Assembly: GCA_035524595.1 (NCBI GenBank)
Contig: DATKOP010000105.1
Coordinates: forward strand, 1-55,245
Direction of reading: 5' to 3'
DNA: 55,245 nucleotides
From: CAIKZZ01 sp035524595
Lineage (GTDB): Bacteria > Pseudomonadota > Gammaproteobacteria > Steroidobacterales > Steroidobacteraceae
Below the pieces are notes generated by a model that saw only the letters and a list, made by a program, of their open reading frames with translations, was not told where the DNA came from and did not search any database. The position numbers and the translations under genes are program-made. Shown here one piece after another: positions 28,301 through 35,768 of the stretch (position 1 is its first letter; every line of letters begins with the position of its first letter).

Positions 28301-31090
28301 GACTGCCACAGGAACCCCGACTTCTCGGTGCTGCCGGCGCTCGCCGACATCCACGCCAACGCGCCGAGCACCTCGAGCAACTGCGTGCAGTGCCACGGCA
28401 CGACCCAGGCACCGACCTTCGCGATCCCGGCGGCGAACTTCCAGATCGTGACGATGCCGACCAATCACGTGCCGACCACGGCCGCCTGCGAGAGCTGCCA
28501 CGTCGGGGCGGCCTCGAGCATCGCGGCGACGCCGGTGCCGAACGGCGCCAAGTTCGCGAACTCGGCGATGAACCACGCCGGCCTCACGACCTGCGTCGGC
28601 TGCCACGGCCCGACGGTGACCGGCGCGAGCTTCTACGGCATCGCCAGCATCGTCGTGATGCCGGCCAGCACGCCGATGGGGCCGAACGCCCATATCCCGT
28701 CGGCGACCGCCTGCGAGACCTGCCACGCGGGCTCGATGCCTTCGGGGCTGGTGCCGGCCAACGCGACCAAGACGGTGCCCGGAACGCTGTTCCAGACGCC
28801 GGTGCCGACCACCGCGATGATCCACGCCGGCATCACGAGCGGCTGCGCGAGCTGCCACGAGGGCGCGTACCAGTGGCTCGACATGACGGCCAACTATCCG
28901 CTGAACCCGGCGGCGCTGACCGGCATCCCGACCACGCAGTACATGGGCTTCCAGACCCGGCCGGGCAAGGCCGCCTCGAGCACCAACCTGCTCGACAACG
29001 CCCACCCGACCTCCAGCGACTGCTCGCAGTGCCACACGCGCACCGACTACTTCGAGGGCCAGCTGAAGCCCTCGAACCACATCCCGACCTCGGCGACCGC
29101 GCAGTGCGCGAACTGCCACACGGTGCCGGACTTCTCGGTGATGCCGACGCTGCTCAACATCCACACCTATGCGCCGAGCACGACCGCCAACTGCGCCCAG
29201 TGCCACGGCCCGACGGTCGCGGGCGGCTTCGCGATCCCGGCGGCCAATTTCACGATCGTGACGACCCCGGCGAACCACGTGCCGACCAGCGCCGCCTGCG
29301 AGACCTGCCACGTGGGCGCGGGCTCGAGCGTCGCCGCGACGCCGGTGCCGAACGGCGCCAAGTTCGCGAACTCGGCGATGAGCCACGCCGGCCTCACGAG
29401 CTGCGTCGGCTGCCACGGGCCGACCGTGACCGGCGCGAGCTTCTACGGCATCACCAGCATCGTCGTCATGCCGCCCACGAGCCCGGTGGGCGCGGGCTCG
29501 CACATCCCGTCCGCGACGGCCTGTGAAACCTGCCACGCGGGCTCCATGCCGTCGGCCTTCGTGCCGGCGAACGCCACCAAGACCGCGCCGGGCACGGCAT
29601 TCGCGGCCCCGATACCGACCACCGCGATGATCCACGGCGGCATCACCAGTGGCTGCGCGAGCTGCCACGAGGCGAGCTACGTGTGGATGGACATGAGCAA
29701 TTACCCGATCTCGCCGACCGCGCTGACCGGGGTGTCGACGACGCAGTACATCGGCTTCCAGACGCGGCCGACCGCGACCGCGAGCACCTACAGCGTCGCC
29801 GACTCGCTGCACCCGGCGACCGGTGACTGCTCGCAGTGCCACGTCGGCACGACCTACTTCTCGGCCCAGGCCGAGCCCGCCAACCACATCCCGACGCTGC
29901 CCGGGGCGGCGTGCGCGGTCTGCCACACGACGGCCGGCAACTTCGCGGTCTACACGAGCAACCTGACGACGCTGCACAGCGAGGTCGCGACCACCTGCAG
30001 CACCTGCCACGCGGATGGCAAGGGGCCGTTCGCCGGTGCGCCCGGGTTTGCGATCGTGCAGATGTCGACGCGCGGCCTGCACGTCCCGATCACCAACGCC
30101 GGCGCGCCGGTGGAGTGCAGCGGCTGCCACAAGAGCGTCACGACGTTCACCGGCACGATCATGAGCCACGCGGCGATCGGCGACACGCAGACCGCCGCGA
30201 CCGGCGACGCCTGCGACGCCTGCCACGAGTACGGATTCCGCAGCAAGTTCTACGGCATCTCGATCAACTGGACACGCGACTCGCCGACGCACCACATCTG
30301 CGGCGCGGCCGGGACGCCGACCGCGCCGAACACGACGCCGTGCACCGGCGGCGGCTCGGACTGCCTGCAGGGCTGCCACGAGCACCAGAACCAGATCCCG
30401 ACCAAGTACGCGACGGTCAAGCCCGGCACGCCGCCGAAGCTGATCAAGAGCGCCGCGACGCCGCCGGCCGCGAATGCGCCGGCCGCGAATGCGCCGCCCG
30501 CGAGCGGCGGTGCACGCCGGCCGGGAACCGGCGGCGCGCTGCCCGGGCGGCTCGGCGGCGGTGGCCGCGTCGACCACAGCGCGCTCGGCGGCGCTGCCTG
30601 CCAGAGCTGCCACAACGGCAGCGCCGCGCAGGGCAAGGCCGCCGGTCACCCGGCGACGACGGCCGCCTGCGGCGACTGCCACTCGACGCTCGCCTGGCAG
30701 CCGGTGCTGCGACTCGACCATGCCGACGTCCTCGGCACCTGCGCCAGCTGCCACGACGCCAGCCACGCGACCGGCAAGCCCGCGCTGCACCCGCTGTCCG
30801 GCAGCGACTGTGACCGCTGTCACACGACGAGCGCCTGGAAGCCGGCGGCCTTCGATCACAGGAGCGTCGTGGCCGGCACCTGCGCGACCTGCCACAACGC
30901 GCTGCAGGCGCCCGGCAAGCCCGCGAGCCACGTCGCGACGCTGCTCTCCTGCGACGCCTGCCACTACGTCCTCGGCTGGGTTCCGGTCCGGCCGGCGGCG
31001 GTGCCGCCCAAGCCCGCCACCAAGCCCGTGCCGCGGCCGGCGACCCCGACGCGCGGCCGCGACCCGTCCGCGCTGGCGCCGCCGCTGTGA
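25367..31090 (+). CDS. Giant exported multiheme c-type cytochrome (50 CXXCH + 1 CX3CH)
   Basis: About 1,907 residues. I prefer GTG 25367 because GAAGGGA lies 8 bases upstream and the protein then begins with a compact Sec signal (Arg-Arg, then VPAWLLLAATLLC, cleavage after AARA). A GTG at 25337 adds 10 residues. I count 50 CXXCH heme motifs plus one CX3CH (CLQGCH, near 30363). Layout: a 5-heme N-terminal cap; five tandem 7-heme units (25853-29881); four more CXXCH and the CX3CH; a Gly/Pro/Ala linker near 30440-30575; a 6-heme C-terminal cap; and a Pro-rich tail. It is probably the cell-surface electron conductor. Partners are the coupled porin downstream and the periplasmic 21-heme cytochrome. 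The heme number is read directly. Location and function are inferred. Confidence 0.93.
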   Translation: MSRAAQSTRRTVPAWLLLAATLLCAMSPAAARAAPSSFDHLTTGFELLGLHRDVQCAACHVGGIFKGTPTDCFSCHAAGSRFGATAKPTTHIVSGNNCAECHTPFSWTPVAKFNHLNVLGTCSSCHNNVQAIGKPSGHVPTTAECNQCHLVTQPWSTLNYPANHIPTSPTSQCTNCHAGSDFSVVPSLTNIHLYAPSTSGNCAQCHGAAAASFAIPAIGFAIVGMPAAHVPVGSNAACESCHVGAGSSVAATPVVDGARFSNSAMNHAGLTTCVACHGPGVSGAMFTGITTIVVMPATAPMGSAAHIPSGTACESCHLASMPAGLVPANATRTPPGTGFEAPAPTTAMIHAGITAGCASCHEGAYQWLDMTASYPLNPGTLSASTLQYMGFQTRPGKTASSTNLLDPAHPSSGDCSQCHMRTDYFEGQLKPSNHIPTSATAQCTDCHKSPDFSVIPALADIHANAPSTSSNCAQCHGPTVAGGFAIPAANFQIVTMPTGHVPTTAACESCHVGAGSSIAATPVPNGAKFSNSAMNHAGLTTCVSCHGPTVAANAFYGITRLIVMPATTPMGPSAHIPSATACEGCHAAPAGLVPGSAVATVPGTAFETPVPSTAQIHAGITSGCSSCHEGAYQWLDMTANYPLNPGTLTAGTPQYLGFQTRPGKAASSTNLLDNAHPSSGDCSQCHMRTDYFEAQLKPSNHIPTSTTAQCTDCHRNPDFSVLPALVDIHANAPSTSSNCVQCHGTTQAPTFAIPAANFQIVTMPTGHVPTTAACESCHVGAGSSIAATPVPNGAKFANSAMNHAGLTTCVGCHGPTVAANAFYGVTRLIVMPATTPMGPGAHIPSATACEGCHTAPAGFVPGSAVATVPGTAFQTPVPSTAQIHAGVTSNCASCHEGAYQWLDMTANYPLNPATLTVGTLQYMGFQTRPGKAASSTNLLDNAHPTSGDCAQCHMRTDYFEAQLKPSNHIPTSASAQCSDCHRNPDFSVLPALADIHANAPSTSSNCVQCHGTTQAPTFAIPAANFQIVTMPTNHVPTTAACESCHVGAASSIAATPVPNGAKFANSAMNHAGLTTCVGCHGPTVTGASFYGIASIVVMPASTPMGPNAHIPSATACETCHAGSMPSGLVPANATKTVPGTLFQTPVPTTAMIHAGITSGCASCHEGAYQWLDMTANYPLNPAALTGIPTTQYMGFQTRPGKAASSTNLLDNAHPTSSDCSQCHTRTDYFEGQLKPSNHIPTSATAQCANCHTVPDFSVMPTLLNIHTYAPSTTANCAQCHGPTVAGGFAIPAANFTIVTTPANHVPTSAACETCHVGAGSSVAATPVPNGAKFANSAMSHAGLTSCVGCHGPTVTGASFYGITSIVVMPPTSPVGAGSHIPSATACETCHAGSMPSAFVPANATKTAPGTAFAAPIPTTAMIHGGITSGCASCHEASYVWMDMSNYPISPTALTGVSTTQYIGFQTRPTATASTYSVADSLHPATGDCSQCHVGTTYFSAQAEPANHIPTLPGAACAVCHTTAGNFAVYTSNLTTLHSEVATTCSTCHADGKGPFAGAPGFAIVQMSTRGLHVPITNAGAPVECSGCHKSVTTFTGTIMSHAAIGDTQTAATGDACDACHEYGFRSKFYGISINWTRDSPTHHICGAAGTPTAPNTTPCTGGGSDCLQGCHEHQNQIPTKYATVKPGTPPKLIKSAATPPAANAPAANAPPASGGARRPGTGGALPGRLGGGGRVDHSALGGAACQSCHNGSAAQGKAAGHPATTAACGDCHSTLAWQPVLRLDHADVLGTCASCHDASHATGKPALHPLSGSDCDRCHTTSAWKPAAFDHRSVVAGTCATCHNALQAPGKPASHVATLLSCDACHYVLGWVPVRPAAVPPKPATKPVPRPATPTRGRDPSALAPPL
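25853..29881 (+). repeat. Five tandem 7-heme repeat units inside the giant cytochrome
   Basis: Each unit begins at the coding sequence for NHIPT. Unit starts are 25853, 26663, 27464, 28265 and 29075, with the next NHIPT at 29882. Unit lengths are 810, 801, 801, 810 and 807 bp (270, 267, 267, 270, 269 residues). Every unit has seven CXXCH motifs in the same spacing and shared blocks such as GCASCHEGAYQWLDM and GFQTRPGKAASSTNLLD. Units 2-4 are nearly identical over long stretches. Units 1, 4 and 5 share one form after the fifth heme (PANAT) and units 2 and 3 another (PGSAVAT). Confidence 0.95.
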
Positions 31091-33303
31091 GCTGCGCAGG
31101 GACCGCACGCTGGCCCGCGCCGGGCCGGACCGCCGCGCACGGCCGCGGGCCGCCCCGATATGTCAACGGCGCGCTGCGGGTGGCGATGGCGGCAGCGCTC
31201 GCGCTCGGCGCGGCCGCGACCGCCGCGGCGGCCGCCGACCGGGTCCTCGAGCAGCTGAGCACCGACACGGGCTCGGTGGTGATCCAGTTCACCTGCCCGA
31301 TGAGCTACGTGTCGAACTACCCGCTGCGCTCGGGCGACGAGCTGCGCATCGAGCTGCAGCCGCTGCCGGGCTGCGCGCCGCCGTCGAACCTCGGCGAGAC
31401 CCTGCCGGTGCCGAAGGACAACCCGGCGGGCCTCGTCGACGTGCGCCTCGACCAGTCGCTCGGCGCGCGGCGCGCGCTGACGCTGCACTTCGCGCGCACC
31501 GTCGACTTCCTGATCCGGCCGCGCGCCGGCCTCACCGGCATCGAGATCGTGCTCGCGCGGCGCGCCGGTCGCAGCACCGTCGAGCCGGCAGAGGCGCCGG
31601 CCCAGCCCTCGCGCGCGCCGACGCGCTCGCTGCCGCCCCAGGCGGAGCTCGACAAGCTGATGGCCGACGCCCGCGCCGCGATGCAGGAGCGCGACTACGA
31701 CGGCGCGATCCGCCTCTACACCAAGCTGCTCGAGTATCCGGAGCATGCCGGCCGGCCGCAGGCACAGGAGTTCCTGGGCCTCGCGCGCGAGCGCAAGGGC
31801 CAGCTCGCGCAGGCCAAGATCGAGTACCAGGAATACCTGCGCCGCTATCCGGACGGCACCGACGCCGAGGCCGTCAAGCAGCGCCTCGCCGCGATCGTCA
31901 CGCTCGAGGGCGCCTCGCGGCCGAGCGCCGGCTCGCCGGACGCCTCGCGGTGGCAGCTGAGCGGCGCGGTCTCGCAGGAATACCGCAACGACCAGAACAC
32001 GCTCCTGTCGAACGGCACCACGACCGACGGCGTCGGCCAGTCGGCGATCGACAGCAACGTCGACCTGCAGCTCAGCCACCGCGGCGAGGTCTACGACTTC
32101 CGCTCGCGGCTCTACGCCGGCTACCTGCACGACATGGCCAGCGGCGCCGCGTTCGGCACGACGCCGCTGCGCCTGCCGCAGGCCTACGTCGAGCTCGACG
32201 ACACGCAGAGCCACTGGGTGACGCGCCTCGGCCGCCAGTCACAGAGCACCGGCGGCGTCTACGGCAGCTACGACGGCGGCTACTTCGGCTGGCTGGTGCA
32301 GCCGGGCCTGCGCCTCGGCGTCGCCGCCGGCTCGCCGATCGAGACCTACGCGGCCACCTGGGATCACCAGCGCGTGTTCGGCAACCTGAGCGCCGAGTTC
32401 CTCGGCGTCGTGCCGGGCCTCGATCTGGCCGGCTACGCCTTCCAGCAAAACGCCAGCGGCGTGCTCGACGCCCGCGAGGTCGGCATGGAGGCGCGCTACT
32501 ACCAGAGCGGCCACTCGCTGGTCGGCCAGCTGAACTACGACATCAGCTTCCACGTGCTGAACGCCGCCACCGTGCTCGCCAGCTGGGCGCTGCCGGACCG
32601 CTGGGTGTTCACCGGCATCGCCGACCACCGCCGCAGTCCGTTCGCCGCCACCTACAACGCGCTGATCGGCCAGCAGGCCCCCTCGCTCGAGGCGCTGATC
32701 CAGGAACTCGGCATCGACGAGGTCCGCGCGCTCGCGCTCGACCGCAGCATGAGCAGCGACACGCTGACGGCCGGTGTGCAGCGCCCGGTCGGGCAGCGGC
32801 TGCAGTGGGGCGCGGACTTCAGCTTCAGCCGCACGGGCGGCTCGCCGGCGTCCGGCGGCGTGCCCGCGGTGCCGAGCTCGGGGAGCGCGCTCAGCCTCTC
32901 GACGCAGCTGCTCGGCGGCGGCTGGCTCGCCGACGGCGACATGAACACCGTGGGCCTCGCCTATACGACCCGCGCCGGCACCAAGGTCGCCTCGACCTAC
33001 CTGAACGCCCGCTACCCGATCGGGCCCGCGGTCCGCGTCGGGCCGCGCCTGCAGCTCAGCCACACCTCGGGCAGCGACCCGAGCACCGGCACGAGCGCCG
33101 GCTGGGCGGCGAGCCCGTCGCTGCTCGCGGACTGGCGCTTCCGCCACGGCCTGGTGCAGTTCGAGGCGGGCTACGAGCGCGCCACCTTCAACGCCAGCTT
33201 GCCGCCGGGCGTGCCGGTCGATCCGAACAACCCGCCGGCGACGACGCTCGACCAGAGCACGCGGCGCTTCTGGTTCAGCCTCGGCTACAACGTCAGCTTC
33301 TAG
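31087..33303 (+). CDS. Outer-membrane beta-barrel with periplasmic TPR region (porin partner of the cytochrome)
   Basis: 738 residues from a GTG overlapping the cytochrome stop (GTGA), so translation is probably coupled. A signal region (ALRVAMAAALALGAAATAAA) is followed by an AMIN-like beta domain (about 55-155), a TPR-like helical part (about 180-270; RDYDGAIRLYTKLLEYPE and AQAKIEYQEYLRRYPDG), and from about residue 290 alternating amphipathic strands to the end. The last residues, FSLGYNVSF, give the terminal Phe typical of BAM-assembled barrels. By position this should be the sheath that lets hemes cross the outer membrane, analogous to MtrB/OmbB, although no sequence homology to MtrB is evident by eye. 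Confidence 0.82.
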   Translation: MSCAGTARWPAPGRTAAHGRGPPRYVNGALRVAMAAALALGAAATAAAAADRVLEQLSTDTGSVVIQFTCPMSYVSNYPLRSGDELRIELQPLPGCAPPSNLGETLPVPKDNPAGLVDVRLDQSLGARRALTLHFARTVDFLIRPRAGLTGIEIVLARRAGRSTVEPAEAPAQPSRAPTRSLPPQAELDKLMADARAAMQERDYDGAIRLYTKLLEYPEHAGRPQAQEFLGLARERKGQLAQAKIEYQEYLRRYPDGTDAEAVKQRLAAIVTLEGASRPSAGSPDASRWQLSGAVSQEYRNDQNTLLSNGTTTDGVGQSAIDSNVDLQLSHRGEVYDFRSRLYAGYLHDMASGAAFGTTPLRLPQAYVELDDTQSHWVTRLGRQSQSTGGVYGSYDGGYFGWLVQPGLRLGVAAGSPIETYAATWDHQRVFGNLSAEFLGVVPGLDLAGYAFQQNASGVLDAREVGMEARYYQSGHSLVGQLNYDISFHVLNAATVLASWALPDRWVFTGIADHRRSPFAATYNALIGQQAPSLEALIQELGIDEVRALALDRSMSSDTLTAGVQRPVGQRLQWGADFSFSRTGGSPASGGVPAVPSSGSALSLSTQLLGGGWLADGDMNTVGLAYTTRAGTKVASTYLNARYPIGPAVRVGPRLQLSHTSGSDPSTGTSAGWAASPSLLADWRFRHGLVQFEAGYERATFNASLPPGVPVDPNNPPATTLDQSTRRFWFSLGYNVSF

Positions 33304-33342
33304 GCGGGCGCGACGCCAAGGCCGGCGCGGGCCGCCGCGGCA

Positions 33343-34896
33343 CTACTGCCGCACGCCGGCGCCGTGCCAGCTGATGCTGCCGTGGCAGCGCGCGCAGTCG
33401 CGGCCGAAGCCGCCGTTGTGCGCGTCGTCGCGCGCGTGGCACGCGCCGCAGTCGTGCGGCAGCTTGACCTCGTCCGCCGGCCGCACGTGGCAGCTCTTGC
33501 AGTCGAGCCTGGCGTGCGCGCCCTCGAGCGCGAAGTGGGTCGCCTTGCCGTGGTCGAACTGCCAGAACTTCCAGCCGTTCGGGTTGTGGCAGGCGGCGCA
33601 GTCCTTGCCGAGGCTGCCCTTGTGCGCGTCGTCGACCTGGTGGCAGGCGAAGCAGTCGCGCGCGGTGTTGCGGAACGCGCGGTTCGGGTGGCACTCCTCG
33701 CAGGCCACCGACGCGTGCAGGCCGACGAGCGGGAAGCGCGTCATGTCGTGGTCGAAGCGCACCTGCTCGCGCCAGCCGGTCTCGACGTGGCAGGAGGCGC
33801 ATTCCTTGCCCATCGAGCCGTGGTGCACGTCGTCGGCCTTGTGGCAGCCGCCGCAGTCCCTGGGCAGCTTGGCGCCGCTGACCGGGCCCGCGTGGCAGGC
33901 GTGACAGTCGAGCTTGGCGTGCTTGCCCTTGAGCGCGAAGTGCGCCTTGGCCTCGTGGTCGTAGTGCGCGTCGTGCCACTTCTGCTCGTTGTGGCAGGCG
34001 GCGCAGTCGTCGCCGAAGCGGCCGCCGTGGCGGTCGTCGGCGGCGTGGCAGCCGGCGCACTTGTCCGGCAGCCTGGCCTTGAGGTCGCCGGAGCGGTGGC
34101 AGGCGTCGCAAACCACCTTGGCGTGCGCGCCGTTGAGCGCGAAATGGCCGACCCGCTCGTGGTCGAAGGACGACTGCTTCCACTTCTCGGTGTTGTGGCA
34201 GTCGCCGCACCGCGGACCGCGCGAGCCCTTGTGCGCATCGTCGCGGGCGTGGCAGGCGGCGCACTCCATCGGCGTGTTCTTGAAGGACGGATCGCGGTGG
34301 CAGTCGGCGCAGGCGACGCGGCCGTGGGCGCCCTTCAGCGCGAAGCGGGTCTTGGCGTGATCGAAGTCGGTCTTGGCGAAGGTCGTGGTCGTGTGGCACG
34401 ACGCGCAGTCCTTGCCGAGCTTGCCCTGGTGGACGTCCTGCTTGTGGTGGCAGTCGAAGCAGGCCGTCGGCGCCTCGCGGAACTTCTTGCCGGCGACGTG
34501 GCAGGCATCGCAGCCGGTGGTCGTGTGCCGGCCGTCGAGCCTGAAGCCCGTGATCGCGTGGTCGAAGGACTCGCGGTCGAAGCGCACGATGTTGGCGCCG
34601 CGGCCCTTGTGCTCGGTGTGGCAGGCGGTGCACGCGGCGCCCGGCTTGAGCGCGTGGCCATGGAAGCCGCGCTGCTGGCGCAGGTCCGCGCCGATGTCCT
34701 TGTGGCAGTCGATGCAGAGCGCCGTCTGCCGGGCCTTGTCGCTCCGGTCGTGGCACTGGTTGCAGTCGTTCTCGAGCTTGGCGTGCCCGGCCGCGACCTC
34801 GCCCGGCATCAGCAGCCGCTCGAGCGGGCCGGCGGGCGCCGTCGCCACCCAGCCGAGCAGCGCGGCACCGAGAACGGCCGCGGCCCGACGCCGCAT
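33343..34896 (-). CDS. Periplasmic 21-heme c-type cytochrome
   Basis: 517 residues. The Sec signal is MRRRAAAVLGAALLGWVATA. I count 21 CXXCH motifs. They fall into seven 3-heme modules of about 60-70 residues, most following the pattern FDH....F.L.G.HA...C..CH - C..CH..DD.H.G..G.DC..CH. This is the doubled-CXXCH / cytochrome c3-like pattern of multiheme electron carriers. It probably carries electrons across the periplasm to the outer-membrane barrel. The ATG overlaps the stop of the membrane cytochrome gene by one base (TGATG), so it is the third gene of a TPR - membrane protein - cytochrome operon. Its 3' end converges on the porin gene with 39 bp between. Confidence 0.93.
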   Translation of the reverse strand: MRRRAAAVLGAALLGWVATAPAGPLERLLMPGEVAAGHAKLENDCNQCHDRSDKARQTALCIDCHKDIGADLRQQRGFHGHALKPGAACTACHTEHKGRGANIVRFDRESFDHAITGFRLDGRHTTTGCDACHVAGKKFREAPTACFDCHHKQDVHQGKLGKDCASCHTTTTFAKTDFDHAKTRFALKGAHGRVACADCHRDPSFKNTPMECAACHARDDAHKGSRGPRCGDCHNTEKWKQSSFDHERVGHFALNGAHAKVVCDACHRSGDLKARLPDKCAGCHAADDRHGGRFGDDCAACHNEQKWHDAHYDHEAKAHFALKGKHAKLDCHACHAGPVSGAKLPRDCGGCHKADDVHHGSMGKECASCHVETGWREQVRFDHDMTRFPLVGLHASVACEECHPNRAFRNTARDCFACHQVDDAHKGSLGKDCAACHNPNGWKFWQFDHGKATHFALEGAHARLDCKSCHVRPADEVKLPHDCGACHARDDAHNGGFGRDCARCHGSISWHGAGVRQ

Positions 34897-35768
34897 CAGT
34901 ACACGTTCACGGCGATCACGTGGACGATGCCGGCGACGAACAGCATGCCGAACAGCGGCAGGTGCAGCACGTGCCACAGGCCGAACAGCCGCTCGCAGCT
35001 CTGGAACTCCGCGACCCGCCGCGCCGCCGTCAGCCGCGCGTCCGCGTAGCGGTCGGCCGCGAGCGACAGCGCCCTGCGGTGCTCGGCGACCGCGAGCGAG
35101 TCGGCCGCGGCGCCGCGCAGCGTCCTGTGCACGTAGTGGCGCACGCTGGCGCGCCCGATGCGAAACAGCAATGCCGCCGACAGCGCCTTCGGCACCAGCG
35201 GGATGCCGGTCGCGATGCGCTGCTCGGCACGGTCGAGCCGCGCGGCGAACTCCGGCAGCAGCCGGCCGGCGCCGCCGCCCTCGCCCTTGAGACGCTCGGC
35301 CTCGCCGCGCAGCTCCGTGAGCGAGGCCTTCTGGCCGTACAGGCCGTGGTGGATGCGGCCGTACAGGTAGCGGCCGACGAGGCCGCTGCTCGCCACGACC
35401 AGCATCGACACCAGCGCGACGTTGCTGTTGGTCGCGCCGAGGTGGTAGCAGCAGTGGTAGAGGATGCAGATCGGCCCGGCGACGCCGAACACCATGTGGA
35501 TCCGGAACCAGGCCTTGTTCGAGCCGAGCAGCGAGAGGCTCGGCAGCCGCTTGCGCGCCGGATAGATCAGCAGCGCCAGCATCAGCGAACCGCCGACGAT
35601 GCCGAGCGCGTAGCCGAGCCCGGAGCGCGGCGTGAGGTAGTGGCCGAGCGGCGACAGCCAGCCGACGATCACCAGCACCGCGGACAGCGCCAGGCCCGCC
35701 TGCGCGGCGCTGACGCGGATCCGGGGCGGGGCCGGGATGGCCCGGGTGGCGGGGGCCGCTGCGTTCAT
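34896..35768 (-). CDS. Multi-pass membrane protein, probable di-heme cytochrome b
   Basis: 290 residues with about five hydrophobic segments (near 22-42, 52-70, 88-110, 116-135 and 262-288). Two helices carry His pairs exactly 14 apart: H91 and H105 in the third, H269 and H283 in the last. H109 and H266 are nearby. This HX13H pairing is how two b hemes are held across a membrane four-helix bundle. A charged loop of about 120 residues separates the halves. By context it would take electrons from, or pass them to, the quinone pool or the ferredoxin-flavoprotein and hand over to the 21-heme cytochrome. AAGGAG precedes the ATG, which overlaps the upstream stop (ATGA). Heme binding is inferred. 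Confidence 0.78.
   Translation of the reverse strand: MNAAAPATRAIPAPPRIRVSAAQAGLALSAVLVIVGWLSPLGHYLTPRSGLGYALGIVGGSLMLALLIYPARKRLPSLSLLGSNKAWFRIHMVFGVAGPICILYHCCYHLGATNSNVALVSMLVVASSGLVGRYLYGRIHHGLYGQKASLTELRGEAERLKGEGGGAGRLLPEFAARLDRAEQRIATGIPLVPKALSAALLFRIGRASVRHYVHRTLRGAAADSLAVAEHRRALSLAADRYADARLTAARRVAEFQSCERLFGLWHVLHLPLFGMLFVAGIVHVIAVNVY

Noticed and set aside
25853..29881. CRISPR-like or intergenic satellite repeats
   Set aside because: The roughly 805-bp repeats are in-frame coding units with conserved heme motifs and no short repeat-spacer structure.
25328..31108. A very long open frame (about 1,900 codons) antisense to the giant cytochrome
   Set aside because: It is Arg/Ala/Val/His-rich and follows the repeat period of the sense gene. 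GC-rich codon bias leaves the opposite strand free of stops. No start signal or domain is visible.
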